Source: Nesterenkonia sp. LB17 (GTDB lineage Bacteria > Actinomycetota > Actinomycetes > Actinomycetales > Micrococcaceae). Taken from it: DNA of 64,000 bases. Below are positions 8,335-16,893 of the stretch, in pieces. The translations under genes and the position numbers were made by a program. Each line of letters begins with the position of its first letter. Position 1 is the stretch's first letter. The stretch lies in assembly GCF_022565915.1 (NCBI RefSeq), contig NZ_JAJOYX010000002.1:248001-312000 (forward strand), in the 5' to 3' direction. The notes beneath the pieces are model-generated. The model saw nothing but the letters and a program-made list of their open reading frames with translations. It did no database searches and was not told the origin of the DNA.

Positions 8335-8826
8335 TCAGGCCGGGACCGCGGCTGGACGGGTGCGGCGCAGCATGACCAGACCGATCACCAGCAGCACCAC
8401 CGCGGAGCCGATCCAGGTCAGGTCATAGACGAACAGGTCCACCCCGTAGCGGATCTGGTGGATCCCGAGCAGCTTGTGGAAGACCACCCCGTCGAACAGC
8501 TGGAACGCTCCCACCCCGGCAAGCACCGCCCCGGCCCAGCGCTTCCACGCGACCTCGGTCCGGCGTCGCACATCGGCGAGCAGGAACAGGCCCCAGACGG
8601 TGATGAACCAGCCGAAGGCGTGGAAGAAGCCATCGGCAGTCAGGGCCACCTCCGTGGTGGAGAGGTCGTAGAAGTGATGCCACTGCAGCGCCAGGTGAAA
8701 GATGAACAGGTCGATGATCGAGGCCGCGATCCCGGACCCGAACAGCACCCCCGAGAGCACCGTTCGCCGGTCCAGCTGCGCCTTCGGATCTGTACTCACA
8801 GGGCCCAGCCTAGACCTCCACGTCAC
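8335..8826 (-). CDS. DUF2243 membrane protein
   Basis: 163 residues with four predicted helices. LFGSGIAASIIDLFIFHLALQ and FDGVVFHKLLGIHQIRYG carry the conserved His residues of DUF2243. The GTG at 8826 overlaps the stop of the GyrI-like gene as GTGA, supporting this start. An alternative GTG at 8799 would give VSTDPKAQL and a protein nine residues shorter. It sits directly upstream of the CtaG-like gene. The family has no proven role; conserved membrane His residues and its CtaG partner suggest metal or respiratory-chain assembly. Confidence 0.8.
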   Translation of the reverse strand: MTWRSRLGPVSTDPKAQLDRRTVLSGVLFGSGIAASIIDLFIFHLALQWHHFYDLSTTEVALTADGFFHAFGWFITVWGLFLLADVRRRTEVAWKRWAGAVLAGVGAFQLFDGVVFHKLLGIHQIRYGVDLFVYDLTWIGSAVVLLVIGLVMLRRTRPAAVPA

Positions 8827-9479
8827 CTGGGTTCTACGACGATCGCGGCCGCCGAAGCGGAAGAACGTCTGACGGGCTGGCGGATGATGGTGCGCAGCTT
8901 CTCAGGCGCGACCCTGCGCGGGTCGCTGAGATAGACCTCGTGGTGCTTACCCGTGGGTTCAAGACCATGGCTCGGCATGAATTCGCTGTGCATCGGTTCG
9001 ATGGTCCTGGGCTCCTCATCGAAGGGGCCCACGTGCAGGGTCTGTACGCAGTGGCCCTCGGTGAGGGCCTCCAGGCGGACGGCGTCCAGGCGTGCGGGGG
9101 AGGACTTCGCCCGGACCGCGGTGACCGCATGGGCGAACATCTCTTGGTCGATCCACTCAGGAACCAGGAGCATCAGCGTCCACTGCCACTTCGACTTGTC
9201 CCGCGCGCTGGTGAACACCGACATGTCCTCGGCCCACCACAGGCCTTCCAGCGGCGGGACCACATAGTCGCGCTCAAGCTCGCGCTTGCTGGAGAACTTC
9301 AGCGCAAAGGCCAGCGGATACAGCGCCTCCAGCGAGCCCGCGTACTCGGGCGAGGTGTTCGGGTCACCGTGGCCGTCGATCATCAGGTACTGCATCTCGG
9401 GCAGCTCGAGGACCTGGTGCATTCCGGGCCTGGCCCGATAGCTGGGCAGCGTCTTCTTGAAGTCGATCTTCTGGATCAT
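8823..9479 (-). CDS. GyrI-like small-molecule-binding domain protein
   Basis: 218 residues from the ATG at 9479, giving MIQKIDFKKTLPSY, which matches the usual start of this family. A GTG seven codons upstream is possible. The protein has the GyrI/SOUL-like ligand-binding fold signature: YLMIDGHGDPNTSPEY, GLWWAEDM, and CVQTLHVGPFDEEPRTI near the C-terminus, where family members bind hydrophobic compounds. No DNA-binding domain is attached, so it is a stand-alone binder or hydrolase-like protein. Its ATG overlaps the stop of a small upstream frame (ATGA), and its stop overlaps DUF2243, suggesting one transcript. Confidence 0.82.
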   Translation of the reverse strand: MIQKIDFKKTLPSYRARPGMHQVLELPEMQYLMIDGHGDPNTSPEYAGSLEALYPLAFALKFSSKRELERDYVVPPLEGLWWAEDMSVFTSARDKSKWQWTLMLLVPEWIDQEMFAHAVTAVRAKSSPARLDAVRLEALTEGHCVQTLHVGPFDEEPRTIEPMHSEFMPSHGLEPTGKHHEVYLSDPRRVAPEKLRTIIRQPVRRSSASAAAIVVEPR

Positions 9480-9631
9480 GACGGCTGTCGGGTTGACCAC
9501 ACGGCGAGACCGATGAGCGCAGGCTGGAAGGAGAGCCGCACCAGGTGTCTGCGGGAAGCCAGAAGTGCCGTGCCCAGTCCGATCCCGACCAAGCCGGATG
9601 CCGGGCCGGTGGTGCGTGCGATGGACGCCAT
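9476..9631 (-). CDS. Small putative membrane peptide, 51 residues
   Basis: An unannotatable small frame: ATG at 9631, stop overlapping the GyrI-like ATG (ATGA). The peptide has two short hydrophobic stretches, ASGLVGIGLGTALLAS and PALIGLAVW, separated by a basic RRHLVR. I know no family. The overlap and matching strand suggest either a real upstream gene or a translated leader that couples ribosomes to the next gene. No convincing ribosome site is seen. Confidence 0.35.
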   Translation of the reverse strand: MASIARTTGPASGLVGIGLGTALLASRRHLVRLSFQPALIGLAVWSTRQPS

Positions 9632-9672
9632 GGGATCAGATTAGCGCCGGTGCCAGCTGCCTGGGAATCGAC

Positions 9673-10287
9673 TCAGGCTCCAGCGTCGTCGTCCTTCTGG
9701 TCTGCGAAGTCGGACTGATCCGGCACACGGGCCGCGGCGATTCCGGTGTCCCACCCGGGAGCGTCTCCCCCCTCCGGCGGAGCGAGCCGACCGGCATCGA
9801 TTCCGGAGGACTGGAGGAGCCAGGAGATCAGCGAGTTGGAGTTCCACATGTCTCCGATCCCATAGATGTCGCGCCCCCAGGTCAGCTGCGGGGTCGTGGG
9901 GATTCGTCCGATCAGCGCGTCGACTTCGCCGGGAGCGAGCAGGAAGCGAACCGGCGGGCCGATCGCCCAGTCTCGATCGGGTATGGATCCGCCCTTCCAG
10001 CATCGGATCTCATAACGAAAGAAGCGGGAGGCGCCCAACCAACGGATACCGACAGGCCCCTGGCCCACCACGCCGCGAGGTCCGGAGGGCTGGCCCCATA
10101 CCGGAGTCATCTCGATCACGTACTTGCTGGTGCCGTCGAACACCTCGAGCGCGGCATGGAACAACCGACAGGCTCGACGGCGGGCCCTGAGCGCGCGCAG
10201 CGACTCCCACCACCTGCTTGTATGGACGACGACGTGCCCACCGGCGCCTACCGGAATCCACCACAGGTCGAGGTGAGGGCCGGTCAT
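9673..10287 (-). CDS. Conserved hypothetical protein
   Basis: 204 residues from ATG 10287 (MTGPHLDLWWIPVGAGG). The frame stays open further upstream, but that would run into the tRNA-Val gene, so the internal ATG is preferred; GTG 10359 is a possible alternative. Visible conserved-looking blocks are DLWWIPVGAGGHVVVHTSRW, FHAALEVFDG, YVIEMTPVWG and GVVGQGPVGIRWLG. No signal peptide, membrane helix or catalytic motif is clear. The composition looks like a soluble cytoplasmic protein of the type common in actinobacterial genomes without an assigned role. Confidence 0.65.
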   Translation of the reverse strand: MTGPHLDLWWIPVGAGGHVVVHTSRWWESLRALRARRRACRLFHAALEVFDGTSKYVIEMTPVWGQPSGPRGVVGQGPVGIRWLGASRFFRYEIRCWKGGSIPDRDWAIGPPVRFLLAPGEVDALIGRIPTTPQLTWGRDIYGIGDMWNSNSLISWLLQSSGIDAGRLAPPEGGDAPGWDTGIAAARVPDQSDFADQKDDDAGA

Positions 10288-10467
10288 GGCCGGACGGGCC
10301 CTGTGGTCAGGCTCCGTGACGAGAGCGCCATATCTGTAGGATAAACGTCCCCACAGCACCCGCTCCAGAGCCCGGTTCGCCGAATCCGAAACCGGGTGCC
10401 CTGCGCCGCCGCCCCTGGTCGCAGCCAGGTCGCGGGGAAGGCGTGGCGTGTGAACATCCACGGTGGG

Positions 10468-10540
10468 TGGGCCCTGTCGGGATCGAACCGACGACAACCG
10501 CGGTGTAAACGCGGTGCTCTACCAGCTGAGCTAAAGGCCC
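10468..10540 (-). tRNA. tRNA-Val (anticodon TAC)
   Basis: On the minus strand GGGCCTTTAGCTCAGC begins a full cloverleaf. The acceptor stem GGGCCTT pairs with AGGGCCC (one wobble), the D-loop is AGCTGGTAGAGC, and the anticodon stem is CCGCG/CGCGG with loop TTTACAC, so the anticodon is TAC (Val, GUA codons). The T-arm is GTCGG-TTCGATC-CCGAC and the discriminator is A. The 3' CCA is not encoded. Confidence 0.97.
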
Positions 10541-10607
10541 GTGCCCAGTCACCGCCGTGACGGCGCGATCTGGTGCAGCAAGAAGTGTAGCAACCTGTGC
10601 GTGAGGC

Positions 10608-11471
10608 TCAGGACCGCCCGCGGGACTGGTTCAGCCGGGTCTGCTCGGCGGCGTAGAGCGCCGCCCCGACGATACCGGCGTTGTTCTGCAGCGCGGCGAC
10701 CTCGACCTTCGCCCGCAGGTCCTTGATCTCGGGCAGGAAATCCTCGCTGCGCTTGGAGATCCCCCCGCCGATGATGAACAGCTCGGGCGACTGCAGCCGC
10801 TCCACATGCTTGAGGAACCGGTTCAGCAGCTGGCCGTATTCATTCCAGGGCATGTCGGTGCGCTCACGCGCCGCGGCGGAGGCCTTCTTCTCCGCCACCT
10901 CGCCCTCGAACTCCAGGTGACCCATCTCGCTGTTGGGGACCAGCACGCCGTCGTGCACCAGGGCTGACCCGATGCCGGTGCCCAGGGTGATCGTCATGAC
11001 CGTGCCCTCGAGCCCCTTGCCCGCGCCGTAGCGGGCCTCGGCGAGACCGGCGCCGTCGGCGTCGTTCAGGGTGTGGATCTGCCCGGGCAGGTGGCGCAGC
11101 AGCTTCGCGGCGTCGGTGTTGATCCAGGACTGATCGATGTTCGCCGCAGAGAGCACGATGTTCTTGTCCACGATCGCCGGGAACAGCACGCCGACGGACA
11201 GCTCTTCCAGCGCCGGGGCCTTCTCCCGGCTGAGCAGCTCATCGAGGATCTGACCGATCACCTCGGCCACCGCCTCCGGGGTCGCAGGCTTCGGGGTCGG
11301 GATCCGGAACCGTTCACCGGTCAGGGTGCCCTTGTGCAGGTTGACCAGACCGCCCTTGATCCCGGTGCCGCCCACATCGATGCCGATGGCCCGCTTGGGA
11401 AGATCCGTGATGGTCTCGCTGGCGGAACCGAGGGACTGGGCAGCCAGTGGCTGCTCGTGAGAAGAGCTCAT
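10608..11471 (-). CDS. ppgK: Polyphosphate glucokinase
   Basis: 287 residues of the ROK-type polyphosphate/ATP-glucokinase family, which phosphorylates glucose using polyphosphate, typical of actinobacteria. The phosphate-binding motif AIGIDVGGTGIKGG lies near residue 30. LNDADGAGLAEARYG supplies the catalytic Asp, and TLGTGIGSALVHDG is the second phosphate motif. EMGHLEFEG stands in place of the zinc site of other ROK kinases. It lies 41 bp downstream of map on the same strand, so the two may be cotranscribed. Cytoplasmic. The length matches the family. Confidence 0.95.
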   Translation of the reverse strand: MSSSHEQPLAAQSLGSASETITDLPKRAIGIDVGGTGIKGGLVNLHKGTLTGERFRIPTPKPATPEAVAEVIGQILDELLSREKAPALEELSVGVLFPAIVDKNIVLSAANIDQSWINTDAAKLLRHLPGQIHTLNDADGAGLAEARYGAGKGLEGTVMTITLGTGIGSALVHDGVLVPNSEMGHLEFEGEVAEKKASAAARERTDMPWNEYGQLLNRFLKHVERLQSPELFIIGGGISKRSEDFLPEIKDLRAKVEVAALQNNAGIVGAALYAAEQTRLNQSRGRS

Positions 11472-11512
11472 AGTGGTGCAGTATCTCCGTGCTGTGGGGG
11501 AGGGGACCGGAC

Positions 11513-12415
11513 TCAGGAGCCCGAAGGCAGCGTGAGGATCTCGGCGCCGTCATCGGTGACGACCAGAGTGTGCTCGAACTGCGCGGTGCGCTTCCGGTCG
11601 CGGGTCACGGCTGTCCAGCCGTCCTCCCACATGTCCCAGTGGCGCGTGCCCAGGGTGAGCATCGGTTCGATGGTGAACACCATTCCCGGCTCCATCAGGC
11701 GCGCGTGGTCCGGTGCCGCATCGAAGTGCGGGATCACCAGGCCGGTGTGGAACGCCTTGCCCACGCCGTGGCCGATGAACTCGCGTACGACACCATAGCC
11801 GAAACGCCTCGCATAGGACTCGATGGCGCGACCGATCACATTGATCGGCCGGCCCGGCTTCACCGCCCGGATGGCACGCATCATCGCTTCCTCGGTGCGT
11901 TCGACCAGCAGCCGGGTCTCCTCATCGACCTCGCCGACGAAGAACGTGCGGTTGTGGTCCCCGTGCACGCCGTCGATATAGGCGGTGATGTCGAGGTTCA
12001 CGATGTCACCCTCGGCGAGCACTGTGGAATCCGGGATGCCGTGGCAGATGACCTCGTTGACCGAGGTGCAGATGGCCTTGGGGAACCCGCGGTAGGACAG
12101 GCAGGACGGGTAGGCCCCACGGTCGGTCAGGTACTGGTGCGCGTAGGCGTCAAGCTCTTCGGTGGTGACCCCGGGGCGGATCAGCTCGGAGGTCGCGACC
12201 ATGGCGTCGGCGGCGAGCTGGGCCGCCCGTCGGATCCGCTCGACGGTCTCGGCGTCGTAGACGTCTTCACCGGTGTACTCCGGCGGGGCCTCGAGGCCCA
12301 CGTAGTTGGGCCGATCGATGTGCGCCGGGACCGGACGTTGAGGGGACACCGTGCCCTTGGTGAGCGTGCCCACGGGGGCACGGGAAGACAGGGGAGCGGA
12401 CTGCGGGGTAGCCAT
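11513..12415 (-). CDS. map: Methionine aminopeptidase, type I
   Basis: 300 residues. The start chosen is ATG 12415, eight bases after AGGA; ATG 12424 just after the MFS stop is an alternative. It has the N-terminal extension common in actinobacterial MetAP1c. Metal ligands are in [19 protein letters not shown] (two Asp), [11 protein letters not shown] (His), FTIEPM (Glu) and FEHTLVV (Glu). This is the canonical housekeeping enzyme, in contrast to the divergent paralogue at the left edge of the window. It lies 10 bp after the MFS gene and before ppgK. Confidence 0.95.
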   Translation of the reverse strand: MATPQSAPLSSRAPVGTLTKGTVSPQRPVPAHIDRPNYVGLEAPPEYTGEDVYDAETVERIRRAAQLAADAMVATSELIRPGVTTEELDAYAHQYLTDRGAYPSCLSYRGFPKAICTSVNEVICHGIPDSTVLAEGDIVNLDITAYIDGVHGDHNRTFFVGEVDEETRLLVERTEEAMMRAIRAVKPGRPINVIGRAIESYARRFGYGVVREFIGHGVGKAFHTGLVIPHFDAAPDHARLMEPGMVFTIEPMLTLGTRHWDMWEDGWTAVTRDRKRTAQFEHTLVVTDDGAEILTLPSGS

Positions 12416-12425
12416 GAGGTTCATC

Positions 12426-13670
12426 CTATCGGTCTGCTGCTGCCCGGGGCTCGGGCTGCAGCTGGGGTCGCGGCCGCAGCTGCAGCGCCAGCGCCAGCGC
12501 CGCGATGCCCACGATCACGCTGATCGCAACCGGCAGCGAGGACCCCTGGGTCATCACTCCGATGGCCGGGGAGAGGCTGAGCATCACCGCGCGCATCGCC
12601 CAGCTGATCCAGGTCACCCCGCTGTGCGCGGGCAGTCCCGGCACCCGGTCCGCCCGGGCGAAGGCCAGCGGCACGGTCACCGCGCAGCCCAGACCGGCCA
12701 CTGCCAAGCCGACGAGGGTCAGCGCGACTCCCGGTGCCCAGGCGGCGCCGAGCAGACCGATGATCACCGCCGAGAGGCTCAGGATCAGCGAGGTCCGTTC
12801 CCCGAGCCGGTCGATCACCCGGTCACCGATCATCCGCCCGATGAACTGGGCGGCAAGCAGCACGGTGAGTCCGACGCCGGCCGAGGCCGCGTCCATGCCG
12901 CGTTCGGTCGAGAGCAGCACGGCGGACCAGTTGTTGCCCACGTCTTCGACCGAGATCCCGGCCAGCGCGATCAGCGCAAGCGGCAGCAGGATCTTGACTG
13001 TGGACCACCCGGAGGGCCTGACCGGGGGCTCGGCGTCCTCCGGTTCCGCGTCAGGTTCGGGCATGAACGCGCGTGCTGAGAGGGTCATCGCGGCCACACA
13101 GATCAGCGCCCACACCGCCATATGGGTGGCCAGCGGCACGCCGAGCACCGCGGCCAGGATCCCGACGGCGCCGCCGAGAGCAGCGCCGATGCTCCAGCCC
13201 GCGTGCATCGAGTTCAACAGCGACCGTCGATACGCCGTCTGGACACGCAGCCCCTGGGAGTTCTGCGACACATCCACCGCGGCATCGCCGAAGCCCGTGA
13301 TCAGCAGGCCCGCCACCACCACCCAGGGGTTGCCCAGCGCCACCCCGGCCGCGGCGAGGGTCAGTCCACCGCCCATCAAGAGGGTGCCGAAGCTCGCGGT
13401 GCGCGCGACTCCGAGCCACCGGTTGATCACCCCGGGCATGTGCAGCGCCAGTGCGCCGCCCAGCCCGAAGCCCACCACCACGAGTCCAAAGATCGCCGGG
13501 CTCAGCTCCAGTGCGTCCTTGACCTCGGCGTAGCGGGCCAACAGCGAGGCAGGGAGGGCCCCATTGGTGGCGAAGGCGGCCATGGTCGCGGCCCGGCTGC
13601 GCCGCAGGGAGGGGGCGCGCCGTCGTCGTGCTGATCCGGAGGTCGCCGTCGGCGGGGTGCTCTCGTGCAT
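12426..13670 (-). CDS. Major facilitator superfamily transporter
   Basis: 414 residues with about 12 membrane helices. An unusually basic N-terminus ([15 protein letters not shown]) precedes helix 1 at about residue 45. The cytoplasmic loop between helices 6 and 7 ([12 protein letters not shown]) is acidic. [20 protein letters not shown] and [18 protein letters not shown] resemble the fucose-permease/ProP-like MFS group that carries sugars or drugs. The substrate is not predictable. It is the first gene of the run MFS-map-ppgK; the last partner suggests sugar uptake, but that is weak inference. Confidence 0.82.
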   Translation of the reverse strand: MHESTPPTATSGSARRRRAPSLRRSRAATMAAFATNGALPASLLARYAEVKDALELSPAIFGLVVVGFGLGGALALHMPGVINRWLGVARTASFGTLLMGGGLTLAAAGVALGNPWVVVAGLLITGFGDAAVDVSQNSQGLRVQTAYRRSLLNSMHAGWSIGAALGGAVGILAAVLGVPLATHMAVWALICVAAMTLSARAFMPEPDAEPEDAEPPVRPSGWSTVKILLPLALIALAGISVEDVGNNWSAVLLSTERGMDAASAGVGLTVLLAAQFIGRMIGDRVIDRLGERTSLILSLSAVIIGLLGAAWAPGVALTLVGLAVAGLGCAVTVPLAFARADRVPGLPAHSGVTWISWAMRAVMLSLSPAIGVMTQGSSLPVAISVIVGIAALALALQLRPRPQLQPEPRAAADR

Positions 13671-13746
13671 GGGCAGAAGTCTGACACGCTGCCGCCGCGC
13701 TGAACTTCAGGATGTGTCAGCCGAGGCCGGGGCGTATTCTGGGGCC

Positions 13747-13926
13747 ATGAGCACCGAATACTGGTTCAACGTCCGCACCGGCCAGGTCGAGGAGGGCGCG
13801 CAGTCCTCCTGGAGTCAGCTGCTGGGCCCCTATCCCACTCGCGAAGCCGCCTCCGAGGCGCTCAAACGCGTGCAGGAGAACAACGAGGCTTGGGATGAAG
13901 AGACCGAGAAGCACGAGAAGCGCTGA
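13747..13926 (+). CDS. Small conserved actinobacterial protein (SPOR-like, 59 residues)
   Basis: MSTEYWFNVRTGQVEEG opens a 59-residue acidic protein with SWSQLLGPYPTREAASEAL, a pattern I recognise from a short family in actinobacteria usually labelled SPOR-domain-like or hypothetical. The C-terminal third is charged and probably helical. It starts at ATG 13747 without a strong ribosome site. The function is unknown. It is divergent from the MFS gene and stands alone before the panB-fragment region. Confidence 0.75.
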   Translation: MSTEYWFNVRTGQVEEGAQSSWSQLLGPYPTREAASEALKRVQENNEAWDEETEKHEKR

Positions 13927-13954
13927 CCGTCAGAACTGACCGCCGACGCCGGCC

Positions 13955-13995
13955 CTCGATCCACCTGGGTGGCCAGCTCGGCGGGCAGCATCTCC
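13955..13995 (-). repeat. 41-bp stray copy of an internal panB segment
   Basis: This stretch matches 17112-17152, inside panB, at 40 of 41 positions (the only mismatch is at 13988), in the same orientation. Read on the minus strand it still encodes EMLPAELATQVDRG against panB's EMVPAELATQVDRA. Similarity stops abruptly on both sides. The two copies form a direct repeat bracketing the amidase/PxpA segment. Confidence 0.85.
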
Positions 13996-14014
13996 GGTCG
14001 ATCTGAGTCGTCAC

Positions 14015-14072
14015 CATGCGCCCCGGAGACTGCAGCTGTCTGTGGTGCCTCCAAGAGACCCCGGGGCGCATG
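14015..14072. repeat. Perfect 12-bp inverted repeat with 34-bp loop
   Basis: CATGCGCCCCGG (14015-14026) and CCGGGGCGCATG (14061-14072) are exact reverse complements. The feature lies between the panB fragment and the amidase stop, so it may act as the amidase terminator or be the remnant end of a mobile segment. There is no T-run and no transposase nearby. Confidence 0.6.
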
Positions 14073-14107
14073 TTCTGACGTCGATGGTTCGGTCCTGGGT
14101 CGGCGGC

Positions 14108-15592
14108 TCAGGTGAACTTAGGCGCGCGCCGCTGCTTGCTCTGCGCCTCGAACGCGGCAGCGATCCGGAAGCCGGACGCCTCATCATACGGGCGGGTTAC
14201 GAGCTCGATGCCCGCGGGGATGCCGTCCTCGGTGAATCCTGCTGGCACTGTCACCGACGGCAGAAGCGCCTGGGAGGCGATCAGTGTGTTCGTCGGGAAG
14301 CTCAGCACGGTCCACTCATCGCGTTCTGTGTTTGAGGGCGCAGGAACTCGAGTTACCGGGTAGGTGAGTGCATCCAGTGAATTCTGTGCCATCACGTCCA
14401 GAATCACCCGCGTGAACTCCTCCCGCACGACGAACCGGCGGGAGTAGTCTGGGTCGTCTTCGGGCTGTTCAGGGCCTTCGACAAGTGCTTCGAGCAAGTC
14501 AAGCTGCTTGTGGTACCTGCCCTCAGCGACGATGTCCGCGATCCGCAGGTGGTTGAGTGGCTCACGCTCCCGCAGATAGACGTCGACGTCGTGGCGCGAA
14601 CACGCGACGTACTGACTGGTGTCGATCAGATAGTCCATGAGATTGGGAATCTGGACGTCGACGACCTCGGCCCCAGCGTCCTCCAGATCCTCGACCGCTT
14701 TCCGCATGAGCAGATTCATGGCTGCTCCGCGCGGATCAGATTCGTCACCCAGAGCGTTGGTGACCAGTCCCACCCGCGCATTCTGCATGCCACCGTTCAC
14801 CGACTCCAGGTAGGAGGTCGGCGGATTCCCGACTGTCGCGGAGACGGAGAAGGGGTCGCCGTTGTCATAGCCCGCCATAGCGTCGAAGATCGCGACCGCG
14901 TCTTGAACCGACCGTGCAAGCGGCCCGACGGTGTCTTGGAAAGCGACGAGGAATCCGGTGCCGGTGCGTGGTACGACCCCTGGAGTGGAACGTATGCCAA
15001 CGAGATTGCAGAAGGAGGCCGGGATTCGGACTGATCCGCCACAGTCGGTTCCGAGTCCGGCGACAGCCAGGTTGGCCGCGACCGCTGCCGCAGATCCAGC
15101 ACTGGAACCGCCAGGATCGTGATCCAGGGCGTATGGATTCTTGGTCTCGCCGCTGACCGAAGAGTAGGACCACCAGGAGGTTGCGAAGTCTGGAAGGGTG
15201 GATTTCGAGAGGATGACAGCCCCAGCCTCTCTCAACCTGGCAACAGCGACAGCGTCTTTCTCGGGACGGAAGCCCAAGAGGGCCTCGCTTCCACACGTCG
15301 TATCCATCTCCGCAGTATCGATGTTGTCCTTCACCACAATGACAACTCCGTGCAGCGGACCTGCAAGGGTGTTCGTGCTTCTCAGGTGTTCGTCGAGCTC
15401 TTCGGCCCGAGTGAGGGCGAAATCATTGGTGGTGATGATCGAGTTCAGGCTTGGTCCAGAACGGTCAATCGCTTCTATCTGGTCTAAGTAGTGCCGTACG
15501 ACATCTTGGACCTTGATGTCCCCTGAGGAGTAAGCATCGAGCAGTTGAGGAATTGAGATTTCGTGCAGCGAGAAAGAATCTTCCGTGGACAT
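14108..15592 (-). CDS. Amidase signature family hydrolase
   Basis: 494 residues with the Ser-cisSer-Lys triad of the amidase signature family: Lys in GVVIVVKDNID, cis-Ser in PGGSSAGSAAAVAA, and nucleophile Ser in TDCGGSVRIPAS. It hydrolyses an amide whose identity is unknown; there is no GatA context (no GatB/C). It is divergent from a PxpA-like gene. The gene is visibly less GC-rich than its neighbours and uses more A/T third positions, suggesting recent transfer. Cytoplasmic, no signal peptide. Length is normal for the family. Confidence 0.92.
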   Translation of the reverse strand: MSTEDSFSLHEISIPQLLDAYSSGDIKVQDVVRHYLDQIEAIDRSGPSLNSIITTNDFALTRAEELDEHLRSTNTLAGPLHGVVIVVKDNIDTAEMDTTCGSEALLGFRPEKDAVAVARLREAGAVILSKSTLPDFATSWWSYSSVSGETKNPYALDHDPGGSSAGSAAAVAANLAVAGLGTDCGGSVRIPASFCNLVGIRSTPGVVPRTGTGFLVAFQDTVGPLARSVQDAVAIFDAMAGYDNGDPFSVSATVGNPPTSYLESVNGGMQNARVGLVTNALGDESDPRGAAMNLLMRKAVEDLEDAGAEVVDVQIPNLMDYLIDTSQYVACSRHDVDVYLREREPLNHLRIADIVAEGRYHKQLDLLEALVEGPEQPEDDPDYSRRFVVREEFTRVILDVMAQNSLDALTYPVTRVPAPSNTERDEWTVLSFPTNTLIASQALLPSVTVPAGFTEDGIPAGIELVTRPYDEASGFRIAAAFEAQSKQRRAPKFT

Positions 15593-15842
15593 CGATCGGG
15601 CTCCTTAGAAGTGGGAAGTGTCGCGAGTGCGTCGTCGAGGTGCAGGCGAGGATGAGACTCTCTGCCCCATGTGAGGTCTAGCACACCACCCAACAGCCTA
15701 CCCAGGACGCGGTTGTTTCTTCGCAGAGGAGTGCCGATGGCTGTCCGGTGCACGCCACGAGTCTAGGATCAGGAGTTCCGTGGGGAGCGGGCAGGTGGAG
15801 CTCGCGGGTAGGCTCCCAAGGAGCTCTGGAAAGGAGGCTGTG

Positions 15843-16595
15843 ATGACCGGAACTATAGATCTCAACGTAGACGGTGGAGAAAGTCTTGGACGATGGCGGC
15901 TGGGAGCGGACGAGGCCCTGGCCCCGCTGGTCTCTTCTCTGAATGTCGCCTGCGGCTGGCATGCTGGCGACGCAGGGACTATGGCAGCTTCTGTTCGACT
16001 GGCGAAGCACCACGGCTTGGCGCTCGGATCCCACCCTGGCTTCCCGGACCTGATCGGGTTCGGCCGTCGCGAAATGGCGTTCTCGCCAGACGATGCCGCG
16101 CAGGCGGTCCTTTACCAGACGGGTGCACTGCGAGCTTTCGCTGATCAGCAGGGAGTAGCCCTGGCCCACGTCAAGGCCCACGGAAGTCTCTATGGGTTAC
16201 TGATGAGGGATGACAATGTGTCGGACGCCGTCGCTGATGCGATTGGCGAGATGGATTCCACGTTGATCCAATTTCTCCCGGCTGGCCACGCGGCCGATCG
16301 ACAGCGCAGACGGGGCCACCGGGTCGCGGCAGAGGCTTTCGCGGACTTGGAGTACGCCGATGATGGGCGGATAGTCATAGACCCGGAGAATCGTCGCAGG
16401 GATCCTGAATGGTGCGCCGAGCAGGTCCAAGCAATCCTCGGCGGGCATGTTCGTACCGCAGATGGCTCAGTGATACCCATTCAGGCAGACACTGTCTGCC
16501 TCCACTCGGATCGACCAGGAGCCGAGGCAAACGCCCACGCTGTGACCAGGACAGTCGCTGCTCTGGGGATCGCTGTGCGTCCCCCAAGTCCGTGA
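15843..16595 (+). CDS. LamB/YcsF family protein (5-oxoprolinase subunit A-like)
   Basis: 250 residues from the ATG preceded by AAAGGAGG; an upstream in-frame ATG has no such site. IDLNVDGGESLGRW and NVACGWHAGD are the family hallmark, with SHPGFPDLIGFGRR and LAHVKAHGSLYG after. In PxpABC this subunit helps open 5-oxoproline using ATP. The usual partners PxpB and PxpC are absent here, and the N-terminal DGGES differs slightly from the common NxDxGE pattern, so the substrate may differ. It is paired divergently with an amidase, suggesting a small lactam/amide utilisation module. Less GC-rich than flanks. Confidence 0.85.
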   Translation: MTGTIDLNVDGGESLGRWRLGADEALAPLVSSLNVACGWHAGDAGTMAASVRLAKHHGLALGSHPGFPDLIGFGRREMAFSPDDAAQAVLYQTGALRAFADQQGVALAHVKAHGSLYGLLMRDDNVSDAVADAIGEMDSTLIQFLPAGHAADRQRRRGHRVAAEAFADLEYADDGRIVIDPENRRRDPEWCAEQVQAILGGHVRTADGSVIPIQADTVCLHSDRPGAEANAHAVTRTVAALGIAVRPPSP

Positions 16596-16893
16596 AGCTG
16601 GCCCGTTCTCATATGCCCCTGCCGTGATGCCGCAGCAAGGAGGTCACCGTATCGGGCAGCTGTGTGCCGAGCCTCGTCAGGCCCTGACTCTCTATGCGGC
16701 GAACTGATTGATGATCTTCCGATAGAGATTCGTCTAGACCTGTTAGAACTACACGAGGCGAACTCAACGGTAAAGCCATTCAGATACGTCTTTTTAATCG
16801 ATCTTGGATAATCTTCATCATGATTCGATAAATGCCATCTGATGGGAGTTCTTCAATTCGGAGGAATTCGCCTCTGCGCACGAGCGGGTGGCC
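16596..16893. other. AT-rich gene-free gap
   Basis: About 300 bp without a credible gene. From about 16690 to 16870 it is much richer in A+T than anything nearby, with runs such as TCTTTTTAATCG and several TGATTCGATAAA-like stretches. It separates the PxpA-like stop from the panB stop (convergent). It looks like imported DNA or a decayed sequence; no tRNA or clear terminator is seen. Confidence 0.6.

Noticed and set aside
10288-10497. Upstream extension of the hypothetical gene at 9673-10287
   Set aside because: The longer frame overlaps the tRNA-Val gene; an internal ATG fits the conserved part.
16690-16870. Riboswitch or small RNA in the AT-rich gap
   Set aside because: No conserved structure recognised, and it lies between convergent stops.
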